64,000 bases of DNA from Hormiphora californensis (Eukaryota; Ctenophora; Tentaculata; Cydippida; Pleurobrachiidae): the NCBI GenBank assembly GCA_020137815.1, contig CM035351.1, positions 3,755,012 to 3,819,011 of the forward strand. The letters run 5' to 3'. Below the pieces are notes generated by a model. It made no database searches and was not told where the DNA came from. It worked only from the letters and a program-made list of their open reading frames with translations. Every line of letters starts with the position of its first letter. Within the stretch, counting starts at the first letter, position 1. The position numbers and the translations under genes are program-made. This document shows positions 1 through 13,440 of the stretch, one piece after another.

Positions 1-370
1 ACCTCACTCGACTTCCAGTTCCATTCACCGCGGGGTCATCCTTCCCAAACCTAAAATCTCGAACACTCAATTTAGGCACAAAGAGTCCCTCCATACCCCT
101 GTTAAAAGTATCCTTCCTGGCTGGGGCCCGTTCTCTTCGCGTGACTCTCCTTGGTTTCACATTCTTGTGCTCCTCTTCCTCGGGCCTACTGGCGATGTAC
201 ACGAAGGCGAAGATAATTCCAAAGTACAGGCCACCGAAAACAAAGAAAATGGGGTGGGTAATAACTTTTCGGTAGAAAGCATATTCCACGGGATCGTCAA
301 CGTTCAAGCCCATGTTACCCACAAAACACAAAATAAGGAATATAGAATGGGTGTTTTCACTTGAGACCAT
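1..370 (-). CDS. small single-pass membrane protein, 3' end beyond window
   Basis: On the minus strand an open frame starts at the ATG at 370 and runs off the window edge without a stop (123 codons seen). The N-terminus is hydrophobic (IFLILCFVGNMG, about residues 10-21) and could be a signal peptide. A second hydrophobic segment (FFVFGGLYFGIIFAFVYIA, about 42-60) is a clear membrane span. It is followed by an acidic then strongly basic tail (EEEEHKN, then RRVTRRER). The tail ends with a motif of type KDTFNRGMEGLF then FRFGK. A comparable motif (RDKINKQFDGIF then IKFGN) occurs in the next gene at 560-898, same strand, which suggests distant paralogy. A TATATATATATA run lies just upstream of the ATG. 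The family is not recognised; the topology is read from hydrophobicity only. A downstream exon or a continued frame beyond base 1 is expected. Confidence 0.5.
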   Translation of the reverse strand, partial: MVSSENTHSIFLILCFVGNMGLNVDDPVEYAFYRKVITHPIFFVFGGLYFGIIFAFVYIASRPEEEEHKNVKPRRVTRRERAPARKDTFNRGMEGLFVPKLSVRDFRFGKDDPAVNGTGSRVR

Positions 371-559
371 GATGCGATATATATATATAGTCCTGCATGG
401 TTGGTCTTGATCAATATAAAACATTTTCACAGCACCTTGTGAACTTGTTATAGTGTGAAACAGTTTCATTGTTTTGAGGGGAAACAGTGTTTCAGAGAGA
501 GCATCTGCAAGTTCACTAAAGGACAGTGAAAGATACTGTTATTCCACATAAAGGATATC

Positions 560-898
560 CTACACCGACATGGACATTTCCTGAGCATTTCCAAACTTGA
601 TTTCGTTGCTGAAGATCCCATCAAATTGTTTGTTAATTTTATCTCGCGGGGTGTTCAATTTAGTCCTCAGCCGGGGTGGCGGTCTGGTTTTCTCGCCCGG
701 TTTTTTCTGCTTCTTTTTCTTCTTTTTCCCGTCCCGTCCCGTCAGATAAATCCCCACAAAGACAAGGACAATGAGAATCAGGAGTACCCAGTACACCCAA
801 TGCCTCAGGAATTTCTTTCTCTCCTCCAAGTCTAAGCTGGTCGTGGGTGGTGGGTCGGTGGTGTTACTAATCTCAATCTCGTCCATTATCGTTGACAT
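560..898 (-). CDS. small single-pass membrane protein, 112 aa
   Basis: Minus-strand frame from the ATG at 898 to the TAG at 560-562. The open frame extends upstream to 991 only by using a TTG, so the MSTIMDEIE start is the first real ATG. The product has a short polar N-terminus with one N-T-T glycosylation sequon, a membrane span (WVYWVLLILIVLVFVGIYL, about residues 38-56), then a lysine-rich cytoplasmic-type tail (KKKKKKQKK) and an end with RDKINKQFDGIF and EIKFGN. There is no clear signal peptide, so a type III single-span orientation is likely. Spacing to the gene at 1-370 is 190 bp, in tandem. No known family is recognised. An in-frame upstream exon cannot be excluded. Lysine-rich runs can arise by chance in A-rich DNA, but the shared C-terminal motif with its neighbour argues for a real gene. 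Confidence 0.5.
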   Translation of the reverse strand: MSTIMDEIEISNTTDPPPTTSLDLEERKKFLRHWVYWVLLILIVLVFVGIYLTGRDGKKKKKKQKKPGEKTRPPPRLRTKLNTPRDKINKQFDGIFSNEIKFGNAQEMSMSV

Positions 899-899
899 G

Positions 900-1801
900 A
901 CAGTTCTAGAAATATGGAGATAAGAGGTGGGATTAATGATATTATTTCTAGACGCTGGGAACTGAGCCTTCTTGTGGTTATGGTTAGCCAACCATAAGAT
1001 GGGAGATAAATATTTAATGGGAGTTGGGATTTTTAAAGGGAGAATGTTCAGTTAAATGATTCTTCTGCAGAGGTTTTAGATAAGCGAAATCATTTTACAG
1101 GGTGAGGGGTTGGATAAAACTTGACTTTGAGAAAGTGTCAAATTAAGTCTGGGATGATTGGTAGTCAAGAGTTGTCCCCACGAATTTCTTAGTCAAGTAA
1201 TATTGCTGCCATAGTACTATTATAAGGGCGAGGGTAAGTACAATGTACTTAGTACATGAGCTGAACCTAAGGGACAGGTCGCGGGGGAGCTGTCAGAGCA
1301 TTGGCCTGACCCATTCTCGTTTCTCTCAGCGGGGGAGAGAGAATGTTGGTTAGTTATGTAGCACAATTTTCAGGATTTGGGAAGTTCTTGGTGCAGGGCC
1401 CCAGGATCAGTATTCATCAAACTGCTACTGGTGATTGTGACGGGCAGCTGATACGAGCTACAAAGAAATATAAAGAGCTGGCGAGCAAAGAGTTTTTAGA
1501 GATAATTATGGCACTGGGTGTAGTGTTTACCAAAACGAACAACACACTGGGGACCGAGCTAGCGTGTGTACTGTGTATCTATATGACAGAGGAAGAGAGG
1601 GAAGAGCGAGAGAGTGTTAAGAGAGAGTGATGAGAGAAACAGAGAGAGAGGAAAAAAAGAAGAGAACGCTGCCGTAAGGTTGATATATGTGGGTGTCAGA
1701 TTACACATAATAAACTCTCTTTTTCTCCCCTCTCATCCAGTTATTCCTTTTCTCATTCTCTCTCGACTCCCCGGCCATTCTCTCCCTTCTACTCTCCCTC
1801 T

Positions 1802-1867
<66 letters not shown>

Positions 1868-2531
1868 TCTCTATTCTCTATTCTCTATTCTAAGATTCTC
1901 TCTATCCCTCCCTCCCTATTTTTCTCCCTACTTCTCTCCCTCATTGACACCTGGAGCGAATTCCCACTATCTGACTCCTCAGATAGTTGCAGAGAATTCC
2001 TCCCCTACCTACCAACCAGCAGCAGGGGTTACCCAACAGCAGCTGACAGGTCGTGCTGAAGCATGCACTCCGGACAGGTTACAATTACATGAATTAGGTG
2101 TGTCGTGCACTCCTTCCGAATATAATGTGTACGAAAAGTTGTGCTCATTTATACCTCAATTTTTACCCATTGCCTTGGTAAAAACGATCTTGTGTCTGGT
2201 TCGAGCTTCTATAACAATACCGAGTTACACTCATTTACACGGACTAGCGAAATAAGACAACTATACAAACTGAATGTAATGGAACTGTTTTAGGTGTTTG
2301 ACGACAGTGGTTTAATTGGGGCCAGGGTTTATTGTTTTAGGTGTTTGACGATTGGGGCCAGGGTTGTTTTAGGGTAGAAGGATATCAAGCTGTTTGTTTT
2401 GTTTGACAAACTCAACGTTTCATATCCAGCCAGTAGCCATCAACTTGTTGTTTTTGGTAGACAAAGTTCAAAAGACGGGTTTTTAGTTTTCTATCAAAGC
2501 TGCAGAATAAATAAGTCACAATTTCACTCTT
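900..2531. other. intergenic region with CT microsatellite
   Basis: No gene is supported. Open frames at 1343-1630 and 1614-2255 are made of low-complexity or CT-repeat codons. A pure (CT)n tract covers about 1797-1865. At 2290-2375 a block of about 50 bp (TGTTTTAGGTGTTTGACGA ... GGGGCCAGGGTT) is imperfectly duplicated. The minus-strand AATAAA at 2333-2328 is a candidate polyadenylation signal for the tubulin gene ending at 2532. Confidence 0.6.
1290..1328. repeat. copy 1 of a dispersed 39 bp repeat
   Basis: A 39 bp block beginning CTGTCAGAGCATTGGCCTGA is repeated identically at 36275-36313, with a shorter copy at 36353-36371 and a diverged copy at 15061-15112. The core GTCAG...CTGAC can form a 5 bp stem. 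The surrounding sequence is not shared, so this looks like the end of a mobile element or a conserved short module. Confidence 0.6.
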
Positions 2532-4136
<1,605 letters not shown>

Positions 4137-4222
4137 GATGAAGAAGTGGGGGTCTTTAAAAGTTTCAAGAGTAACTTAAACTTTGGACTTTGGAAATGTT
4201 AAAATTTTCGAGTTGAGGAGAC

Positions 4223-4230
4223 ATTTTATA
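4223..4230 (-). promoter_or_regulatory. TATA box, minus-strand alpha-tubulin
   Basis: Reads TATAAAAT on the minus strand, 87 bp upstream of the ATG at 4136, a normal distance for a short 5' UTR. Confidence 0.7.
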
Positions 4231-4302
4231 CTCTCCAAATATCTCACGTCTCACTTCGTGTTACCGGGGCAATATCTCACAACATGCAACTAGCGCTCCC
4301 AC

Positions 4303-4349
<47 letters not shown>

Positions 4350-4565
4350 CCTCTCTCCCTCATTGCCCAGCTGGCCATTTCGCTTGCTTGTTAGTGAGGG
4401 GCAGCTGTGCTTTCTCATGCATCAACGTTCTAACATGCACTCTCACCATCTTTATTGTGTTCCCCCAACTGTTACATGTCCATCTTCTTGCCCCATTTTC
4501 TCTCTCTCACTCTCTCTATTTCTCTCTCTCTCTAGTCATCTACTTCCGTAGATCACTCACTCTTA

Positions 4566-4602
<37 letters not shown>

Positions 4603-4975
4603 ACTCCTCTCTCTCTCTCTCTCTCTCTCCTCCTCTCTATCTATCTATCTCTATTTCTCTCTTCTCTCTCTCTCTCCCTCTCTCCTCTCTCCTCTCTCTC
4701 TCTCCTCTACTCTCGCTATCCCTCCCCCCTCTCTCTCTCTCTCTTTCTTGTCCCATCTTAGGATTTTACGGCACCTTGATGCGAGATTTAGACATGCATG
4801 ATCTCGTGCATGAATAGAGTTGCGAATCACAGAGCTCCTCATACGCGGGGCAAGAAAGAAAGGAAGGGAGAGAGAGAGAAGTTTGAAAATTTGCTCATCA
4901 GGAGCCGAGAATTAAACAATTTTTAAAAATCGTGTCTCCTTATCAACGATAAGGATATCACTACAATGAGACGAG

Positions 4976-4983
4976 TATAAAAG
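4976..4983 (+). promoter_or_regulatory. TATA box, plus-strand alpha-tubulin
   Basis: Reads TATAAAAG. A start site about 30 bp downstream would give a 5' UTR of about 60 nt ending at the ATG at 5069. Confidence 0.75.
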
Positions 4984-5068
4984 ACACAGTCAATGGGAAG
5001 ACTTTATTCCAATTCAATCACTTGTCTTTCGTTACTCTTTCGTTTCACGACAACTACAAACCTTCAAC

Positions 5069-6520
<1,452 letters not shown>

Positions 6521-6589
6521 AATGTTAATTGTTTCTATGAAACTTACTTCCCAAGCAACTGCATAAACCAATGCCTTATCAGTTTCCCA

Positions 6590-7263
6590 AAACAAAAAAA
6601 AATTACGGCCAAAAAAATTTCAATGATGATTTGATGTATTACCAGTGGTAGTAAGTCCCCCTTTCCCTTAAAGTCATTTTTTATGGGTGTGGGTCGTCTT
6701 TCCCTTTTTTCTTCTCTCTAAAATTAAAAAACCAATAAAAGAGAGAGGGAAAAGGGGAGTAAGACGAAAAAAAAGGGAAGGGAGAAAAAAAACCCCCTCT
6801 TTCTTTAAAGCGCCTATATTTTTTTTCTTCTCTATTGATATATAATCCTTCTATCTATCTCCCTCCTCTCCTCTCTTTTTCTCTCTCTCTTTTCTCTTTT
6901 AGTTTTTAAAATGGAGGGGTAACGGGCTTTGCACCAAACACAATTTTGGATACTATAGGTTTTAGTGGGAAATGATTTTCCCTGAGAGGGGAGGCGGAGC
7001 AATTCGTATTTTAAAAATTAAAAACCCCAAATGATTGGAACCCCAACCCCTTTTTATAAATTTTGGGGGGGGGAAAGGGGTCGAGAAAGAATTTGGAAAG
7101 AATACGGTTTATGTAGATAGTGGCATCGGGGGCAGGTAGATTGTTTACAAAAACAAACAGGAACCCAAAAATGCCTGCAGATAAACTCACCCCCCCAAGA
7201 AAGGGAAAATTGGAATTGAAAATTTTGGAATAATTTTACGGGGAAATTTGAAAATATTTTAAC
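6590..7263. other. homopolymer-rich non-coding stretch
   Basis: No gene seen. The sequence is dominated by runs of A, C, G and T of 5 to 10 bases and by CT-rich segments, and open frames are short and of biased composition. Such texture suggests low-accuracy consensus as much as biology. Confidence 0.5.
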
Positions 7264-8600
7264 GAAAGCCATTAAAGTCCTCAAAAGCCCCCCCCCCGCC
7301 ATGCCCCCCCCCACTTTCGTTTTGGTGGGAAAAAAATACGGAGGGGATTGGGTGGTAGAGCCCCTGGTGAAAACATAAAAGGGAAAATCCGTGAAAAAAT
7401 GTAGAATCAGGTGATAAAGATCTTTTAGAATAGTAGCTGTGTGGAAATCAAGGGTTACGTGGGTAAAAGGTTTGGAAATCATGGCGGCCCCAGTAGTAGA
7501 TCCCAAAACACCACAGGAACACGCAACAAACAAACAATAACATGCACGTGCAGTATCCCCCCGCAACTTCCAATACCCCTCCCAAGGCACCTCCTTGGCA
7601 ACCCCCCACCATTTGCACGTGAGGATAGGACATACTCCTCCTCATCACGCCACGCATTTGCAAATTATAATAAGGACTAGAAAGCCCATTGAAGTCCTAC
7701 AATAGCCCCCCCCCCCCACCCGTCCCCATGTCTCTCCCTCTCTTACTATTCGTCTCTCCGTGTCGGGGTGTAAAGAATACGGAGGCTGGTATTATAGTGG
7801 TTAGAGCGCTGGTGATAAACCATTCAAGGGAAATCCCCGCTGAATAACATGTAGAATCAGGTGATAAAGATCCGTAGAATTGTAGCTGTGTAGAGAATCA
7901 ACAGGGTACGTAGGTAGAAAGGCTTTGGCAATCATGGCGGCCCCAGTAGTAGATCCCAAAACACCACAGGAACAACACAGGAACACGCAACAAACAAACA
8001 ATAACATGCACGTGCAGTATTCCCCTCCAATACCCCTCCCAAGCCACCTCCTTGGCAACCCCCTCCATTTGCACGTGTGGATAGGTCATCATCATACTCA
8101 TCACGCCACGCATTTGCAAATTATAATAAGGACTAGAAAGCCCATTGTTAAGTCCTACAACAGCCACCCCCCCCCCCCCCCCCCACCCCGTCTCTATGTC
8201 CCCCCTCTCACTGTTCGTCTCTCCATGTCGGGATAAAGAATACGGAGGTTGGTAGTGGTAGAGCGCTGGCGATAAACATCAAGGGAAATTCCGCTGAATA
8301 ACATGTAGAATCGGGTGATAAAGATCCGTAGAATTGTAGCTGTGTAGAGAATCAACGGGGTACGTAGGTAGAAAGGCTTTGGCAATCACGGTGGCCCCCA
8401 GCAGTAGATCACAAAACACCAACAACAACAACCACAGGAACACACAACAAACAACCAATAACATGCACGTGCAGTATCCCCCCTCCAATACCCCTCCCAA
8501 GCCACCTCCCAGGGCAACCCCCACTATTTGCACGTGTGGATACTACATCACCACCATCACGCCACGCATTTGCAAATTATAATAAGGATATGCACGTGTT
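7264..8600. repeat. tandem repeat, ~450 bp unit, about 3 copies
   Basis: Three copies start near 7338, 7776 and 8240, preceded by the tail of a further copy at 7264-7337. Each contains TACGGAG, a block GTGGTAGAGCGCTGG, then GTAGAATC(A/G)GGTGATAAAGATC, TAGCTGTGTGGA-like text, GGCGGCCCCAGTAGTAGATC, ACATGCACGTGCAGTAT, and ends at GCAAATTATAATAAGGA. The third copy is cut at about 8589. The block GTGGTTAGAGCGCTGG in copy 2 resembles the D-arm (A box) of a tRNA gene, so the unit may include a SINE head. No convincing B box follows. The overlapping open frames are not coding. Confidence 0.75.
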
Positions 8601-8769
8601 GTCAGTTGACTTTTCTCAAAACTATGTACCTAACCCGAAAATATTTTCTCTCTAAAATCAAAGGTCCCCTCTAAATCCGTCTCCACGCCTCCCTTTTTCT
8701 TTTTCTGTCCACATACATGCTTCCATTTCTATTTCAAATTTTAGGATAATCGCTTCCTCGCAACTAGTT

Positions 8770-8832
8770 AGGGGTGGTTGAGTGGTTCAGACTTTGGTGC
8801 CTAACCCGCAAATTCGAACAGGAACCGCTAGT
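8770..8832 (+). repeat. tRNA-like sequence, probable SINE head
   Basis: Reads GGGGTGGTTGAGTGGTTCAG, then after about 20 bp CAAATTCGAACAGGAACC. The first part resembles the A box and D-arm of a type II (Leu/Ser) tRNA and the second resembles the B box and T-arm. The acceptor ends do not pair, so this is not a functional tRNA gene. A similar A-box-like stretch (GGTTGAGTGGTTTGGCGGTT) lies at 16082-16101. Confidence 0.35.
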
Positions 8833-9544
8833 CACTTGACGAAATAGTATTCCCGCAGGGTTGTAGTTTAGTTGTTTTAGTTTGTTAGATTGTTACCAAG
8901 TTGGTTATAATGCTAGGCGTGGTTGTAGTACCCATGATTACACCTCAGTAGACTCGAACTGAATCGTAACAGCCAATATATATTCTTTCTTTATCTCAAT
9001 ATTGAATATATTATTTCTTTATCTCATTCTTCAACGTTCATCTAGAAACCAGTAACAGTGAAACCTGGAATTACGGGACTCCTCCTCGGTATAACTGCAC
9101 TGTATAATATGATGATCGCAAAAGGCAAGCTTCCCCTCGTCCGACCCGAAGTTGGAATTATAGGGGTTTAGTTTGTCGAACCGGCAAGTTGCTAACATAT
9201 TTTAAATCTTCACTACTTCTCAAATGATCCCATGCTTTCAGTCTAATCCCAAAATCCTATTAAAAATAGAGACAAAAATAACGGCACCAAACTGTGAAAT
9301 GCCCTTGCATTAGTGCGAGTAGAATAAAATCAATTTTGTATCTCACCACGTTAATTAATCATTAATTAAGTTAATGCTCTTATTTGTTTTAGAGGTGCTC
9401 AAATTTGATCTAAATGCCGAGTTTATAGCAAGAAAGGACTATTTTACAACGAATTCCCTGGTTACTATGGTAACCAACTCCGTTGTCATGGTAAATTAAT
9501 CGAACTCTATCGAGTCTATCGCCAGCAACTGGATGAAACTTTCA

Positions 9545-9935
9545 CAAAGGCTCAAAGTTTGAATATCAAATTTGCCAAAAACTGTGCAGGGGCAAAAGTT
9601 TTAATTGATTATTATTAATTTATTAATTAGAAAATCAAAAATCCGGCTCCGTTATGACTCGTAGTTATACTACTAGAACATACATACACAGTTTCATTTC
9701 GAAAAAACAAACGGTTGGCCACAGTTTGAATATCAAAGTTGCAAAAAATGTGCAGGGGCAAACAAAATTGTGCAGGGGCAAAGTTTTAATTACTTATAAT
9801 TAATTAATTAATTAAAAAATCAGAAATCCGGCTCTTTTATGACTCGTAGTTATACCACTAGAACATGCATGCAAAGTCTCATTTCGAAATATCAAACGGT
9901 GTGGCCACAGTTCGAATATCAAATTGTTAAACCGG
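9545..9935. repeat. two tandem copies of a ~190 bp repeat
   Basis: The series GTTTGAATATCAAA, TGTGCAGGGGCAAA, TTTTAATTGATTATTATTAA, AATCCGGCTC, ATGACTCGTAGTTATAC, CACTAGAACAT, GTTTCATTTCGAAA occurs at about 9552-9740 and again at 9727-9935 with small differences. It is AT-rich and non-coding. Confidence 0.7.
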
Positions 9936-11085
9936 ACAAAATTGTTTTTTTTGGGGGGCGGAATCCGACCGAAGACTAAGAAAGGCGATAATCAGTTTCT
10001 AATATATAAGTTTCCTATATATAAGTTTCCTACATTAAAAATGCCCTCTTCTTTGACAGGTTGCCCCCCCCCCCCCCTGCTCGAACCCCGTACCTGAAAT
10101 TTCATGGAATCGACATAGACCACCCCCCTCCCCTTCGCAACTTTCAAAGTGTTTTTGGGAGGTAGTACATTAACATATATATAGGGTCCACACCCATTTA
10201 GATTCTCCACATTGCACCATCGCCGAGCTAACACCTTCTCTCTCTCTTCTCATAAAATTAATTGTTTAGCGTGTACTTCTTCAAAATCGCTCAGAAATGA
10301 GAAGGTGAACGAATTCGCGAACACACCTTGTTTGCCCTTTGTTGTCTCTATCAAGGTCTTTACCAACTATATATTAAGGTCTTAATGATCCATATGAGAC
10401 ATCAGTTTGTCGTCGTATGGTAAATACATAAAGACGAAGAGACAAAAATATGCAAATGTTATTTGCTCTCGACCCCTTGTCGAGCTCGTACAAAATGTAA
10501 GGGAGGGTTAGTAGTTGTTTAGCACCTAACAAAATGTTATAGGACTGGGCGACGGGCATATTAGAAAAATAAAAGTGTTTCAGTTTGGTTTGACATTGAC
10601 CAACTGATGTCAGTATGACGAATCAAACTCCATCGTTTTTCTAATACAATTTTTCCCTGTCTGGGTGGATGCCGAAGGTAACCACCCTCGCAAAAAGGCA
10701 AAGGAATTTAGAAATCTGTAACGTATTTAGTACTGAATCAGTTTGTTGAGTAACAACAGTAAGGATACCCCTCTCCGTTTGTCCATGAATAAACGTAGAG
10801 GGGTAATGCGTGATTAGGTACAATAATCTTTCTTTGAATTTATATATCTGAGAGATATTTTGATCTGAGAGATATTTTGATCTCTCGCATCGTTAACGGT
10901 TAAATGCACCATTTCGCAATTTAACCGATATCTGTCATTATCATTATTGTCAGTGACTTTAATAGCAACATAATGGGATGAGTTAATAGTTCGAAATGGG
11001 GAATGCAGGAATCAGTTAAACTTGAAGATAAATTGTGACAAGTGCATTTATTTTTATAACTATAAAAATGCTCTAGAGGCCATAC
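9936..11085. other. no gene recognised
   Basis: Only short open frames without recognisable motifs. There is a poly-C run at 10064-10077. A 17 bp direct duplication (TCTGAGAGATATTTTGA) lies at 10848-10881. Confidence 0.5.
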
Positions 11086-11111
11086 AGGCTCCCCCATTTC
11101 ATTGAAATCGA

Positions 11112-11160
11112 GAAAGGGGGGAGCTCAGCGCCATAACTATTGCGCTGAGCTCCCCCTTTC
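11112..11160. repeat. strong inverted repeat (hairpin)
   Basis: Left arm 11112-11131 (GAAAGGGGGGAGCTCAGCGC) and right arm 11142-11160 (GCGCTGAGCTCCCCCTTTC) pair over 19 bp with one bulged G and a 10-base loop CATAACTATT. No T-run follows, so it is not an RNA polymerase III-type terminator. It may be the centre of a small foldback element. Confidence 0.75.
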
Positions 11161-11639
11161 TAGTTACCCATACCCGGGCGTTATGTGGTTTATTCAGCGT
11201 TTGGCTGAGTGACCCAACCGGCAATGCACCAAGTGTTACGCACGTATAATACCAGTGCCACATATTTTCGCTTTGCGAGCAGTAATAGGTGCGGGGTGCC
11301 CGCTCCGTTGAGTGACAAGAGTGACACCTTAAATCGTGCGTATCGCCGGATTGTCCCAGGACCGTAAAGCAGCCGATTTTTCCCCAAATTGGCTCATATT
11401 TCAGCGTCAATTTTGACCCAATACTCCACTGGGTATGTGTGACTGTGAGCTCGATCCCAGTCGCTGCGTGACTTCGATCTCGCACTCATGTGTCTATGTC
11501 ACTACAAGTGTGGCGATGTATTTACTTTGTAATATTATCGTACTGTGGAACTTTGGTAGTAGTGTGAGCTAGAATGAGCAGCCTCCCCCCTCCCCTGGCA
11601 CAGGTGTTTTCACAACGTACATGGTCCATTGCGGTCCTA

Positions 11640-11775
11640 ATGCAACTGATCTCTCTTTCTCCCTGACTCTCTTTCTCTATCTCTTTCCCTCCCTCTTTTT
11701 CTCCCCCTCTTTTTCTCTATGAATCTCTTTCTCTGACTCTATATCTTTCTCTCCCTCTCTCTCTCTCTCTCCCTC

Positions 11776-11835
<60 letters not shown>

Positions 11836-12010
11836 CCTGACTCTCTTTCTCTATCTCTTTCCCTCCCTCTTTTTCTCCCCTCTTTTTCTCTATGAATCTC
11901 TTTCTCTGACTCTATATCTTTCTCTCTCTCTCTCCCTCTCTCTCTCCATCTCTTTCCCTCCCTCTCTTTCTCTTCCAGTTTCTGTATATCTTTCTCTCCC
12001 TCTCTAAAAA
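11640..12010. repeat. pyrimidine-rich microsatellite with an internal ~100 bp duplication
   Basis: The segment CTCTTTCTCCCTGACTCTCT...CTCTGACTCTATATCTTTCT at about 11651-11755 recurs at about 11827-11925 on either side of a (CT)n run. Predicted proteins across it are repeat artefacts. Confidence 0.75.
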
Positions 12011-12019
12011 GTAGGCATG

Positions 12020-13440
12020 TACTTCTCTCTCTATTTCTCTTTTCGACTATTGCACAAACTCTGAGTCTGTTATTCCCGAGATATATATTTCTCCGCCCCT
12101 CTCTTTCAATGATACATTTTTGCCTCAATTTTATTATCCCCGCGGTGCCGAAACACATTTCTATTTGTCAGTTATTGATGTTTTGAGCGTTAACAGTGAC
12201 AGGTTTCATCAATTAAAGGAGTGGAAAAAGACAGATAGAGAGAGAGAGGGGAGAGAGAGAGTGACAGGGAGAGCAAGAGAGAGAGAGAGATATAAAGACA
12301 GGGGGAGATGCGATTAAAAGAATGCTTCTTTTTCAAAAGAATCCAACATTATAACTATTAGCGCTTTCCCCTGCGTGATTTAATACCCTCCGCCGTTGGG
12401 AAATCACGGCACTAAAACACACATAATCCTGCTGAAACCCATATTTCTATATAATATTTTGTTTGATATAGTTGGGTGGGAGAATGGAGTAAGATAGAGA
12501 GAGAGAGAGGGAGAGGGTGCAAGAGAGATAGAGGGAAGAGAGAGTGAGAAAGGGTTGGATATAGAGGGGAAGAGGGATAGAGGGATAGAGAGAATTAGAA
12601 ACAGCACATGCAGCAGATGTAGGTCATCTTTCTAGTAGTTCCGTAGACTTTACAATTCGCCCTCCTAAGTCGCATTTTAGGAGTGGTAAATGGATTACCT
12701 AATGCTAAACCTAGCTAGTCACCGGTCTTGAAGCAAATTCTTTCTTTTTTTGTCGTCAGCGTGGCTATTTCTGGATCCATGTGGAAGTCCGAAATCCAAC
12801 TATTGGATGTGACAAGCAAAGATAATAGCAAGTGCTTCCCCCATTAGATTTTTAAAAGGAAGGTTAAAAGGTCAAAAGAACAAATCGTTTATTTCCTGAC
12901 TTTATCATGGTAATGCACATTCCTAATAATTCTTAGGCAAGAAGATGACATCAGTCTCAATTTCAATTTCGAATTCAAATTCTTTACATATATTAGGTTG
13001 TCCCAGAAATAATGTCATGTCCCGATTTCTCCAACTTAACCTACCAATTTCGATTTAAAACTTTTCAAGCTTGTTCATTTAACCCTTGACTCTATAAAAC
13101 AAGTGTTTGTTTTGAAAAAGTTGGTTTTTGACGCGCCCTGGTGAACCCGGAAACAAGCGAGAAAAAATTTCCGCTGAACGAAAAATATGCGCATGTTGAA
13201 AACACTACTGTACTTTTTCAGATAAGTGTCTGTAAAATATTTCACTACACCATTCTTGTTTATTGGACAATTTTCTATCGTTTGAGTGGTAGATGAAGAC
13301 ACAGGTACCACTCGTTGCTGAGCTATGGAGCTCTAAAAAACTTTGGTCAAAATCAGAAACTTTCACTTCCGGGTCACTTCAGGCATCAGTGGATTGACTT
13401 ACAAGAATTATTTAACAGCTATTAATAGTCCCAACTAAGC
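12020..13440. other. no gene; possible mariner-type end at 12993
   Basis: No coding signal. At 12993-13019 the sequence TTAGGTTGTCCCAGAAATAA resembles the terminal bases of mariner elements and follows TATA. The matching inverted end was not found, so the call is weak. Confidence 0.25.

Larger units (their letters stand above)
4137..5068. promoter_or_regulatory. shared divergent promoter region of the alpha-tubulin pair
   Basis: The 932 bp between the two initiator ATGs must hold both promoters. On the minus side TATAAAAT lies at 4230-4223. On the plus side TATAAAAG lies at 4976-4983, about 86 bp before the ATG. The middle is pyrimidine-rich, with (CT)n runs at about 4309-4342, 4500-4535 and 4568-4745. 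These can recruit GAGA-type factors in animals, but no such site is proven here. The head-to-head arrangement suggests co-expression, which is an inference. Confidence 0.7.

Noticed and set aside
899-991. Longer N-terminus for the membrane protein at 560-898
   Set aside because: The extension to 991 starts at a TTG; the first in-frame ATG is at 898.
1614-2255. 213-residue open frame rich in Leu/Ser
   Set aside because: It reads through a (CT)n microsatellite and has no motif or splice context.
8770-8832. Functional tRNA gene
   Set aside because: A- and B-box-like parts are present, but the acceptor and anticodon stems do not pair.
11099-11485. 128-residue minus-strand frame
   Set aside because: It starts on a hairpin arm, has no recognisable domain and resembles translated repeat DNA.
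11739-12158. Arg/Glu-rich protein, possible RS or coiled-coil protein
   Set aside because: Translation of GA/CT microsatellite; the same pattern recurs at every such tract (17727, 23383, 24758, 53279, 57380).
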